The notes under the pieces were generated by a model. The model did not search any database. It was not told where the DNA came from and saw only the letters and a program-made list of their open reading frames with translations. The position numbers were made by a program, and so were the translations under genes. From positions 476,286-525,775 of the forward strand of contig KZ111160.1 in NCBI GenBank assembly GCA_002077045.2: 49,490 nt of DNA, in the 5' to 3' direction. This DNA is from Rachicladosporium sp. CCFEE 5018. Its lineage: Eukaryota > Ascomycota > Dothideomycetes > Cladosporiales > Cladosporiaceae. Shown one piece after another: positions 1 through 9,840 of this stretch. How positions within the stretch are numbered: position 1 is the stretch's first letter; each line of letters starts with the position of its first letter.

Positions 1-191
1 ATTTCCCGGCAATGTGCTCAAGTCGACTACATGTAGATTACTGCAATGCGATTATTAGTATTACATGTTGACTAGACGTTGCTTCTTTGCGGTACAATGA
101 TCAGGCAGTACATATACAGATCTTTTGCGCCGATGCAATGCTCCGCATGACCATGTCGGTCCCCAATGCCAAAGGTCAACCAACAAGAGAC
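1..191. other. 3' flank of LCB1, no gene seen
   Basis: This short stretch lies downstream of the LCB1 stop codon and probably holds its 3' UTR. No convincing coding frame or RNA gene is visible. It has no counterpart in copy B, because copy B begins inside LCB1. Confidence 0.5.
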
Positions 192-1831
192 TCATGCCAC
201 CAATGCCTGTCGCTGCCACTTCTTGCTCTTCATGACAGTGGTAATCGCGTGCCGAACAACAATGCCTGCTTTCTCGATTTCGCGCTTGTTCAAGCCCGTC
301 GTCACGCAGACTTTCAGCGCCGGCTTGGGCTTCCACTCCTTGATCAGATCTTTCGGAGTTGCGCCGAGAGCAGGTGGCATGGCTTTCAGTCGTGTTATCA
401 GAACGCCGTTTGCGAGAGCCTGGAATGGTAGTCAGTATTCAGCCTTCAGTCTGCATCAGCCATTCGACATACCTCTTCCACACAATCCTGTAGTAGGCTC
501 TCTTGCTCCTCGATGCTCAGATTCCGTGCTTGCACATGTTCGTCTTTGAGTACGAGTAGCATCACTGGCGCTTCCACGCTGCTCTGACACCGCACCCAAT
601 CGCTTCTCGGATCGAGCTGAGCCCGCATGCCCTTGATGTTCTCCCGTAGACTCTCAATAATTTGCGGTTGCTCTTGCAGCATCGTCACCGTCTCACTCGC
701 AGTCGTCGCAAGCAGTGCTGGCAGCGCCGCAGAGTATGTGTATGCAGCAGCAGATATTCGCTGGTGTTCGACGATTTCCTGCGAAGCAGCACAAAAGCCA
801 CCACCAGACGACAACGCGCCTGCCAACCCGCCAATGATGAAGTCCACATTCATGGCATCCACATTCTGATGCTCCGTCAGCCCTCTCCCGCTCGGTCCAA
901 GCACGCCGTATGACCACGTCTCGTCCAGAATGATCCGGAACTTGTATTTCGTCTTGAACTCAACCAGTTTAGGCAGATCCGCCATATCACCCACATTCTC
1001 AAAAAGTCCCTCAGTCACAATGAACCGTCTCGTCAACGGCTTCCCTCGACCCTCCTTCACCACCTTCTGCAACACCCTCTCCAGATCCTCCATGTCATTA
1101 TGCTCATACCACCTGACCGTGCTCCGACTAATCTGCAGACCTTTACGGATAGGGTAGTTCACCGCCTTGTCCGCCACAATGATATCACCTCTCTTACTGA
1201 ACGCCGGAATGACGGAGCTGATCGTGGAGAAGCTCTGCGCGTAGATAATACATGCCGGCACACCCAGATGTGCAGCGATATCTGCCTCGCTCTTCATGTG
1301 CACATCCTGTGTTCCGTAGAAGCCAGGGGGACTGCAGGGCCCAACGCCGTATGTGCGGACTGTGTTGATGGCCTTTTGCGTGAGCTCCGGATTGGTGGCG
1401 AAGTTATAGTGGTTGTAGCTCGCGAGGTTCGTGACAGTCTTGCCATTGCTGAGCTTCGTCTTGGGACCGGAGGGCCCGACTATGACTGGTAGCCGCTCAT
1501 TTGATTGGCGCTCGAACTCGGTTTCCTCGCTCGCGAGGGGTTCGGGCGTCCAGTCTTCGACTAGGTCATCGATCTCGTCTTCCGTAAGGGGGATGGTCTT
1601 GTTGCGGTTCGTGGAGTAGGATTGCGCGAGGAGGTAGCGGACTGCGAAGATGAAGAGGAAGAGCTCGACTGCTGTTCGCACAGGGTCGTTTTGGTGGGAG
1701 GACTTGATGTAGCGGATGACGATGGATGAGCCGGGGATGCGCTGGAAGGAGGATACGGCGGTGTCGACGAAGCGTACTGCTGTGGAGGGAAGCTGGGTGT
1801 CCTGGATGCTGGAGAGGTAGGAGGAGTTCAT
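192..1831 (-). CDS. LCB1: Serine palmitoyltransferase subunit 1 (copy A, complete)
   Basis: CDS is complement(join(192..419,473..1831)), 528 aa. The 53-bp intron runs from GTATGT to CCAG, with a CTGAC branch site. Serine palmitoyltransferase condenses serine with palmitoyl-CoA, the first step of sphingolipid synthesis, in the ER membrane. Visible features are an N-terminal hydrophobic segment near residues 53-69 and an alpha-oxoamine synthase fold with GPCSPPGFYGT and LDETWSYGVLG. The stretch IIGGLAGALSSGGGF stands where LCB2 carries its PLP-binding lysine. Absence of that lysine is the hallmark of the non-catalytic LCB1 subunit. The usual length is about 500-560 aa. I chose the ATG at 1831; a longer in-frame opening upstream starts with TTG only. 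The gene is divergent from TAN1. Confidence 0.93.
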
Positions 1832-2284
1832 GGTTGCGAAGGAGGTCAATCTTATTTGGTTGTGCGCATGTCCTGGTGGTTTCTTGAGTGGTTGGGTATA
1901 GTCTACTCAGATATGTGTTATGGCCATGCAAATCCTGTGTCCCTATCGCGATATGCTCGAAGGCAAGGACACTTCCAATGACCCTGTTGCATATTACCCA
2001 TCACGCCCCTGTCATCATCAATCTCGGATGTCTCGGTACTTTTGGATCCGAGAATAAAACGTCCCGGCATGCCGATCACACATTATGACTTGCATTGGCC
2101 TCGTGGTCCTGCACTAGCTACCATCTGCTCGGATCTGGTACCTGGACGTTTTGCGGATCTTCAACCAGAAGATAGAACTTGATTACGCAGGATCTACATC
2201 CTGAACACTCCACCCGCGTCTACAAAAGACATTTGCACTTTTTCCGGGCGAGCCCCATACCAAGGCAGACTCTCTCTAGATATC
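1832..2284. promoter_or_regulatory. Divergent promoter LCB1/TAN1 (copy A)
   Basis: These 453 bp separate the LCB1 start from the TAN1 start and must contain both 5' UTRs and promoters. The sequence is closely matched in copy B at 24943-25395. I recognise no specific element. Confidence 0.5.
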
Positions 2285-3474
2285 ATGGAGCAAGGCGGTA
2301 AGCGTAAAGCAGAAGCGTCTGGCAGAGATGGCGACGATAAAAGGACGAAGGTCAGTCCGGATCAAAGAAGAAGCGCCGAATTCGCCATTAGTTGTTCTGT
2401 GCTAATTGTGTCATCATGAAGACTAAGAAGCAATGGCAAGTACCTCGCAAGAACGGTCGCGACAACGAGCCAGCTCGTGCAATGCAGCCCGGTGACAGTG
2501 GCATTTTCGCGACATGCATCAAGGGCAAGGAAGGGAAGTGCGTTGGCGAGCTTCGAGATCTCTTCACAGAGTACGCTGGACTGCTCTACGGCGCAGCGAC
2601 CGGTGAAGATCAGCAAGACGACGATGGAGCGGCAGACGACATCGAGAAGAGCCTCGACGCCGAAATCGCCAGTATCAAGAAGCCATCAACGGCGCATCTC
2701 TTCTCGCCCGTCAAGATCGATGTCCAGTGCGGTAAGCCGGCGCCTGCGCGATCATTCAAGCGACTAGACTAACATAATGCAGTCGTATTCTTCAGAACAG
2801 TGGCACCCGTCGACCCGGTCGGTCTCGTGTCGCGAATATGCGAAGATGCGGTAGCGAACCCACAACGCAAGCGGACCCGGACTGTGAAGCGACTGGTGCC
2901 TATGACCATGATGGGCCGAGCATCAGCGGAAGGTCTTGAGAAAGTAGCTAACGAAGTGCTCGCGCCACATTTCCATACAGAGCCAATTTCGCTACGAACA
3001 GTGTGTACTCCCTTGCTTGATATGTTGCAACGCAGCACATCACAGTACTAACTCCGTTGTTTAGTACGCCATCCGGACAAATATTCGAAACCACAGTATA
3101 CTCAAACGCGAGGATATTATCAACCAAGTAGCGTCTCTCGTCGGCCCACCACACACAGTTGATCTAAAGAACTATGATCACTTGATCTTGGTAGAGGTCT
3201 ATCAGGTAAGTCCAGACTCCACACCATATCCAAGACTGCATGAAGCCGCGAAAGGCAATCTGGCGCTAATAATCGTGTGCAGAACATATGTGGCGTCAGT
3301 GTGATCGATCGTCGATTTGAGGAGCTGAAGCGCTACAACCTGTCGGAGATATTTGAGCCAACCGCGAAAGAGTCCACTCAGGCGGTGAATGGTGACAGCG
3401 TGTCGGAAAGCCACGGTGATAGCAGAGTAGCTACTGCGGGTGAAGCTGCAGCTGATATGGAGACTGGAAGTTGA
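2285..3474 (+). CDS. TAN1: THUMP-domain tRNA acetylation factor Tan1 (copy A)
   Basis: CDS is join(2285..2350,2422..2731,2783..3000,3065..3205,3283..3474), 308 aa. Tan1 is the THUMP-domain RNA-binding partner of the acetyltransferase Kre33/NAT10 in forming N4-acetylcytidine at position 12 of tRNA-Leu and tRNA-Ser. A basic N-terminus (KKQWQVPRK) is followed by GDSGIFATC, typical of Tan1. An acidic insert precedes the THUMP domain (roughly residues 135-250), which contains VDLKNYDHLILVEVY and ends with SVIDRRFEELKRYNLSEIF. Four introns were placed by GT/AG, phase and agreement with copy B. The first donor is the less common GTCAGT, and its acceptor could shift by six bases. The yeast protein is about 290 aa. 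Confidence 0.88.
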
Positions 3475-4286
3475 TATTATGCAGCTTTCGGATCACACGC
3501 CGTTCCGTGGACGCAAGGCACTGGAGCAGACCAATATGCTCGTGAATGCAGAGTCGGCTGTAGGCTTCTGTCATAGCAAACTTGTAGCCAGATCAGTGTC
3601 ATGCACGTGTCGATGACATGCCTGTAGCACGGTCAATTGTAATGCCAATAGACGAAGTGGTCCAACTTTCGAAGTACAGCACCAAGGTGGCTGCCCACTT
3701 CCCGCTGATTACGCGCCCAGACTCTCGCTAGATGAGACGCCTTGAATGAGGTCTCACGCACTCATCTATGCACGTCTTCGTCAATTCGACGCCACGCGGG
3801 TGTCACGCTGCAATGGAACGAAGCCTTTGTGGATCGTGGACAAGACAAGTTGCGGACGAGTCGGTGACAAAAGCTCGCAATCCCGACGCCTCGGAGCTGG
3901 GACTCGTTTGTCACGCGGCAGTAGCGTGGCCAGCCGCCGCAAGGCAAAAAGCACGACCTCGCTCGGTGCTTGCTCCTTCTAGAAGACTAGACGAACGCAC
4001 CACTCCACCCCTCGACATGCCTTCTCGCTTCTCTACAGCACCAAGCACTGCGGTCTCGCCTAACGGCCCGTTGCCAGACACCCATGTGAGTTCGGCGATC
4101 GCATTTAGGCTTTCATCGTAGGCGATTCCTGGCCCGCGCCAGACCCAGATCCACGCCGCGTGCTGGCTGCGTGTGCTGCGCCATTAGATGACGCTGTGAT
4201 TTCCCCTACGCTCCGTATGCCGACTCGCCTGGCTGCTGCCGCTGGTGAGAGCCAAGAGCCAGTGAGGGCCTGGCTCCGGCTCCGCG
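3475..4286. other. Intergenic region upstream of the kinase-like gene (copy A)
   Basis: About 0.8 kb lies between TAN1 and the uORF/kinase unit. It matches copy B (26587-27397) closely, but with small indels that break the open frames, for example a run of five A near 3951 where copy B has four. It is therefore probably not coding. An open frame continues from about 4111 to 4360 in both copies, with amino-acid changes. I could not join it convincingly to the kinase gene. A 5' UTR with upstream introns remains possible. Confidence 0.4.
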
Positions 4287-4472
4287 ATGGCGTTTGGACA
4301 AGCGAGAATGCGCGAGTTTCGTTCAGATTCATTCAGCTACGCGACAGGGTGGATGCGTGAGGCGTTCATTCCTGCCGCCGTCGCCTGTCTGCTGATGGGA
4401 GTGGTGTATATGCCCATCTCGCCTCTTATTGCAGCCGTGTGCTTGCTTGAGGATGCATCCCTGGCGTTATGA
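4287..4472 (+). other. Conserved uORF overlapping the kinase start (copy A)
   Basis: A 61-codon frame begins with ATG and ends with TGA, which overlaps the kinase-like ATG in an ATGA arrangement at 4469-4472. The peptide has a hydrophobic stretch (IPAAVACLLMGVVYMP). Copy B keeps the same frame and the same overlap (27398-27583), with one replacement (F3L) and one synonymous change noted by eye. It could be a regulatory uORF, a fortuitous frame, or part of an unresolved 5' exon. No homology is recognised. Confidence 0.35.
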
Positions 4473-5600
4473 CTGCTGCCACTTACGACAGGAGTCTGCC
4501 CTTGCTTCTGGACGGGTATGCTGCACTTAAGGATGGACGGGGCGGTCTGTCTCCAAGGATGGGCTATAGACATTCGGCTGGTCCGATAAGCATGTCAATT
4601 ACGACGAAGCCTGCTAGATCTGTCGACCGCGCCACTGTTATGAAAGTCGCCGGTGCGGTATTGAAGTCGAGCAATATTCAGGTGGAAAGCTACCATGGCT
4701 GCCTGTACCGGACCTTCCTACTCCGGGCAAAGGACGACACCTTCTGTTTGATGAAGTGCATGCCGCATCCCAGCATCCGACTCATGCGACTCGAGGACGA
4801 CCAGCTCGCAACTGAGGCAGCGGTGTTACGATTGCTCGACCGACGAGGCGACATTGCCCCGGCTGTGGTAGACTATCAAGCGGCATCTTCAACTTTGGGG
4901 ACATCCTACTTGATTTCGGGACCTTTTACCGGCACTGTGCTTGGTACTAGCAGCTCACCGCTTTCTGGAGAGCGACGCCAGACCCTCGATCGAAGTATTG
5001 GACGTCACGTTAGCCGTCTCGCCACTCTGACAGGCCGAGCCTTCGGACCTTTGCTCCGACCCTACACCCAGTCCTGGGCGCAGTGCTTCGGGGCTTTGCT
5101 CGAGAGCGTTCTGCGAGACGCAGAGGACTGTCTGATCAGCCTGCCCTACGATGCCGTCCGACTGAGCATCCGCAAGCACGCGTCTGCTCTTGACAAGATC
5201 TCCGAGCCCCAACTAACTCTTCTTGGTGCTGCTGGTGATGACAACGTTGCCTTCGACCCGCGCAGTCATCGTCTGACTTCACTACTGGACTACGGAACGG
5301 CAATCTGGGGTGATCCAATGATGTCCGACTACCTTCGCAAGCCGAGCAAGGCATTTCTTGTAGGCTACGGTGAACGAATTGTGGACGACTCAGACGCGCG
5401 GATACGACAACTCTTGTAACTATCTCGAAATTGAAGTTCCTGTACACCGCTGACTCGTTCCAATCAGATACATCCTATACCACGCTGTCTATTCGATCGT
5501 CGAGCAGTGCATCCGGCCACATGCTGATGATGACTCGGGCGTGGCTCGCCGATCACTGACCACTGCGTTGCGGTGTCTCGTCACTCTGCCCGTACCCTGA
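4469..5600 (+). CDS. APH-fold kinase-like protein lacking the HxD motif (copy A)
   Basis: CDS is join(4469..5415,5468..5600), 359 aa. The protein resembles the fungal aminoglycoside-phosphotransferase/choline-kinase-like family. It has a lysine in the CLMKCMP strand (K96), an ATEAAVLRLL helix glutamate (E116), an N-V catalytic-loop end (N259), a metal-binding aspartate in SLLDYG (D274) and the family motif WGDPMM. The catalytic loop reads LGAAGDDN (252-259), where active relatives have H-x-D-L-x-x-x-N. Both the His and the catalytic Asp are missing, so it may be a pseudokinase. An ATG at 4592 with A at -3 is an alternative start. The last intron has a weak GTAACT donor; retaining it would stop the protein at 316 aa. 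Substrate is unknown. Confidence 0.7.
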
Positions 5601-6609
5601 ACTCCACTCGAGCACTCGGCAATCTTTTTAACCATCGGGTGCAGACTGCGACGCTTGGGCTGAACATCTACGGGCACGTCGCCCCTCCATCGCGGCCGCT
5701 TACATGGTCCAGGACCATGGCTCAGCCGCTGCGCTACTTTGTCCTACAGCGCTTCACATGCACGACCAGAACGATCACCGACGGGTGGTGCCGGTGACTC
5801 ATACATTCGGGCAAGGCTGAGCTCAACACGAGCCGTCCGCGCATGTCTGTCGGCCATTGTGCGACCTGAAGCCAGGCTCTGCGCAAGCAAGCAATGGTGC
5901 GCAGCGTCGGCGTTTGGCAGTAGTGCGTAACACTTGCCACGCCACGGACGAGTGACGAAGCTTGGAGTCAAGGGGATAAGTCGAAGGAGCGCGCTGCGAG
6001 CAGCGCAGCGTAGGACGATCACATAGGCTTTCAGGGGTCGGGATCGTTGATGCAATCGCTACAATAGCATACATATTAGATGAAAACAGTACATGCTATG
6101 CCTTCGTGTGGCGATCACCTGCCCACCCTACATACCCTCCCATCCGCGTGCGCACAGACCACTTGAGATACTCGGATCAACAATAGCACTGTCCATATTT
6201 CACTGCATCGTCCGTGATCACCATGCATGCTTCCACAGTATGATGGCAATATCTTGGTGTTGATCCGGGTGTCGTGTGTCGAGTTTGTCCAGCAAGGTAT
6301 GCATGACCATCAAGTGGTGTCTGTTCTGTGACAAATGTGTAGTCACTTCCTGAATGGAACGCTCAAATTGAAGTCAACGACCAGAACATCCGCTGTGGTG
6401 GTTTTTATTGACTCTGTATGTACTGCAGACCTTCATCAATGCCATTGAGATGACACTACATCGTCCATGTGGTCACTAGTGTACAGTAGCTAAGCTATAC
6501 AGTCGAGTCTATCATCGTCGGCCTCGATCACATGACCGTTTATAACCCCAACCCCAACCACATATGCGTAACCCTAATCCGTTGCAGCAACATCGACTGT
6601 ATGCATCCT
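5601..6609. other. Convergent intergenic region, patchily diverged (copy A)
   Basis: About 1 kb lies between the 3' ends of the kinase-like gene and SQS1. The part from about 5620 to 6090 is strongly diverged from copy B. From about 6163 to 6420 the two copies become nearly identical again. I see no coding frame kept in both copies and no tRNA. The conserved part may be SQS1 3' UTR or an unannotated non-coding RNA. Confidence 0.5.
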
Positions 6610-9326
6610 CTATCCCAGCCCAGCTTTTCCAGCCTTCATGATCTGCGCAACAGGCACCAGCAACCCTTCGCCATCCTTGCCCAACGCCGTCCCCTTTGTC
6701 CACCCCATCTTCTCCATTAATCGATGCCCAAAATTATCCGCACTGATCTCCTTCGCGCCAGCACCAACCACCTCACCATCCCTCAGTCCATGTCCTGCCA
6801 CACCGCCCCCTCTACCCCCACGAGAAGCCATTCCGCCACCTCTTCCACCACGACCAGCAGGGGAGAACTTATTAGCCTTGCCCTTGTACGAGGAGTTCTT
6901 CAGGAAGCCGCGCTGGCTCGCCGCGATGATGCGATTGAAGTGCATTTCGCTGTATTCAAGCGTCTTCGTAGTCTTATAGAGCATTGGGAAGCGCTTCTTG
7001 CCTGAGCCCTGGCTCTTGCTTGTAAGATTCAGGCGACCGGCTATAGCGTGCAGCGCCGCGCGGTCGATTTTGTCCATCGGCGGGAACTTTTTCGCATCTA
7101 GCTCATCATCTTGCAGGAACTGCCTCAGCTCTTCGTGGAGTTGACTGAGCGTCATGCCTTGTGTGTACTTGGCTGTCAGGTCTGGGGTGCCGTTCATCCC
7201 GAGTAAGCCAGCCATGCGAAGTTCCTCACGCTCGCGCTTTTTGGCAGATTTCTTCGACCGGTCCTTGTCCCAAGTGTCGTGTAGTACTTCACGCAGGTCT
7301 TCGTCGGAGAGCGCTTCGAGTTCTGGTGGGAGCTTGCCTTTGCGACCTTTCTTCGTCGGGCGCAAAGAGGGACGGTCGAAGTCCATGATGTCGAAGCCAT
7401 TGTCGCCGTACTGATCTACCGCGTCTGCGAGCGCAGACGCATTCGGGAAGCTCAAGCCGTTCTTTTTCCGGCGTGGTGCGCTGCGCGTCGACTGGGAAAG
7501 AGCAACATGCTGTAGCCCTGCTTTTGCTTCCCTTACATCGCCAAAGCCTTCGGTGTCCATGTCCACGAACGTGCCGTCGTCTATCACAATGTCGTCACCC
7601 TCAATGCCGAGCTCTTCCTGCTTTTGCAGCAATCGCGCGACAGTCTCATCGTCCATCTGGTCCCGCCGCCGTTGTCGCAGGTCCTCCTCATCCTCCCACT
7701 GCTCTTGCTCATCATACTCCAGATCCTCCTCAAGGTCGCTAGAGTCGTAGTCCGAGGCGTTCAATCCATCATCGTCAAGCTCACTAAGGTCCTGGCCAAT
7801 GACGTCGTCGTCCGAGTTGTCCGAGTCATCTGACCCACTCCCCATAGACTGCAGCTGGCTGAAGTCGGTGTCGCGGGTGCTCGGGTCGAGTAGCTCATCG
7901 TCCGCGAATACACGCCCGTCCACCACCATTGACGGACCCGCAGCGGCAGATCTTGGCGCTAGCAGATCGTCCACGTCCTCTCCCTGCTCTCGTAGGTTCT
8001 CGAGGTAGTCCTTGCATGCTGCCATCTCCTCGTCGTTGTCGTCAGAGTTCAGCTCCCGTGCTTCAGCGTTGATCTCCCGCAATTCCCTGTTTTGCCTTTT
8101 GCGCCCACGCTTTCCTCGTCTGCTCGCAGTCTCGGCGCTCTGCGACTGACCCGCAGCCCTTTGTGAGCTTCTCTTGCTCTTGATCGCTTCCTTGAGTTCC
8201 GCACGCAGCGCCGCGACACTCTCTGGTGACGGGCTCTCAACATGATCTCCTGTATTGCCGTAGTTCAGCGACGCAGCCAGATCGACATTGGGCACTCGCT
8301 GGTTCTGTTTTCTCCACCAGCCGTTCTCAACTGGCTTGAAGCCCTGTGCTGGATCTGCCTCTTGAGCGGCCCACCCAGGCGCCTTCGCCCAACCGCTGGC
8401 TCTTATCGCCGGGGTATTCCCATTCGTCCCGTCCGGACTTCCAGGTGTCACCGTCTCAGACGGCTCAAGAGACACACCAAGCGCCTTTAGAAGCTCGTCT
8501 GTTACATGCGCCTCTTCCTGCTGCACGGACACAGGACTTTGGGGTCGTCTTACGGTGCGTGCCTGTGGCTTCGGTCGCTCCGTCAAAGGATCATCGAGGA
8601 CTATGGGTTGGTTGCGGCCGCGGAAGACAATTTCATCCCCACTCGAGTCTGAGAGAGATGGTGAGCGTGGCCGGATCAGCGCTTTACCCTTGCCCTTCGA
8701 TTTGCCGTTCAACGACATATCACCGACAGTGTCGATCACAAAAGATGGCGCTTCGGCTCGTAGTGGTATTGGAGCTTTACGTGACTGTGGTGGCTCGAAA
8801 TCACTAGCTCCATCAAGGCCAAACATTGCAGACGTTTGCTCTCGCGTAGTCTCGTGAATGTGCATGGCCTGGGTGCCGTTGGAGATCTCCATCTCAATGT
8901 CCTCGACGATGTTGGTCTGGATGGCAGCGTCCATCTCACCCTCGTCCTCGTCTTCGTCGCCGTCATCAAGTGACTCGTCGTCAAGCGCAGCAACCACAAG
9001 CGGCACATCTTCGATCGGCGCATCATCTCCACTTGGCTTCGGTGATGCGCTCACGAAGGAGATTGCTTGATGTCGCAGTCTCACAGCTGCTCGTCCTGGA
9101 GTAGAGTCTCCGGATCGCTGTGTGAAGCCGCGAAAGCTGGGTCCGGCCGGCTCGTCTGATCGTAGTTAGTTCTCTGCATTGGGTGGCAAACTTGCAGGCA
9201 TCATGTACCATCGTCGTCGAAGTACACGTCGCGCTTTCCCTGCTTTACGAAGGGCGCTCTTCCTCCAGGCGACTTTTGCGCCTTCTGTTTCTTCCCTGCC
9301 CTGCCCTTGGGCGATTTCTTGGGCAT
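6610..9326 (-). CDS. SQS1: G-patch protein Sqs1/Pfa1, Prp43 cofactor (copy A)
   Basis: CDS is complement(join(6610..9155,9209..9326)), 887 aa. Sqs1 is a G-patch activator of the DEAH helicase Prp43, acting in late 40S pre-rRNA maturation and linked to splicing. A short first exon encodes a basic start (MPKKSPKGRAGKKQK) and GKRDVYFDDD, typical of the family. It joins the long exon through a 53-bp intron with an AACTAAC branch site. Long acidic, low-complexity segments follow. An R3H-like region lies near residues 712-790, an RGG/RGR-rich stretch near 807-835, and a C-terminal G-patch (842-887) contains LMEKMGWTKGTALG and ends AGLG. The gene is divergent from ATG4. A model without the first exon would miss 63 residues. 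Confidence 0.88.
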
Positions 9327-9840
9327 ATCTCCCTGCAATCTTGGGTTTCTGTACTGGTCCACAGGAGAACTGCGAAATAGAAGGAGAAGAATGTAAACAG
9401 CGAACTCTGTACACGCACGAAGAGAGCGACTTTGGTCAGTAAAGACAGGCTGTGCAATTGGACAATAGATCAATTATCAATGGAAGTGGTCCGCGAGTAC
9501 ATTGACTCTTCATAACGAAACGCTAGGATCGGGTCTTGGCGATCTGATGCAGGAATGTGGGGCACTCCACTGGCGACTCCAGGCACCGCGAGCTTGCGAT
9601 AGCAGCGATATGAGTGATCAGCTTCCTGTGGTTGCGTCTTGTCATAGCTCAGTCCTGAGATAGTCTTGTGTGTTTCTCCTGGGCCACGATTCCCGCAATT
9701 CCAGTATCGGGAAGGAGCCTAAGATACCTCTACCGTCGTAGCATCACCTGCTCTCATGACCAACACCTGACCCATGCCACTATAGCTGTTTGCTTAAGAA
9801 ACTCATTTCCCACTTGTCGACTAGGACAGTCAAGGCCAAC
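9327..9840. promoter_or_regulatory. Divergent promoter SQS1/ATG4 (copy A)
   Basis: About 0.5 kb separates the SQS1 and ATG4 starts and must hold both promoters. Copy B (32390-32903) is the same length and closely similar. No element is assigned. Confidence 0.5.

Noticed and set aside
1849..1849. Longer N-terminus for LCB1 starting at 1849 (and the equivalent longer OSBP start at 49007)
   Set aside because: These openings begin with TTG and GTG respectively. ATG codons at 1831 and 48953 in good context are more plausible in a fungus.
3768..4121. 117-codon plus-strand frame upstream of the kinase-like gene
   Set aside because: An indel in copy B shifts the frame and the amino-acid sequence is not preserved, so it is unlikely to be a gene.
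6540..6580. C/A-rich run (ACCCCAACCCCAACC, then AACCCTAA) resembling telomeric repeats
   Set aside because: The run is very short and irregular, lies in the 3' flank of SQS1 and recurs in copy B at the homologous place. It is not evidence of a telomere or chromosome fusion.
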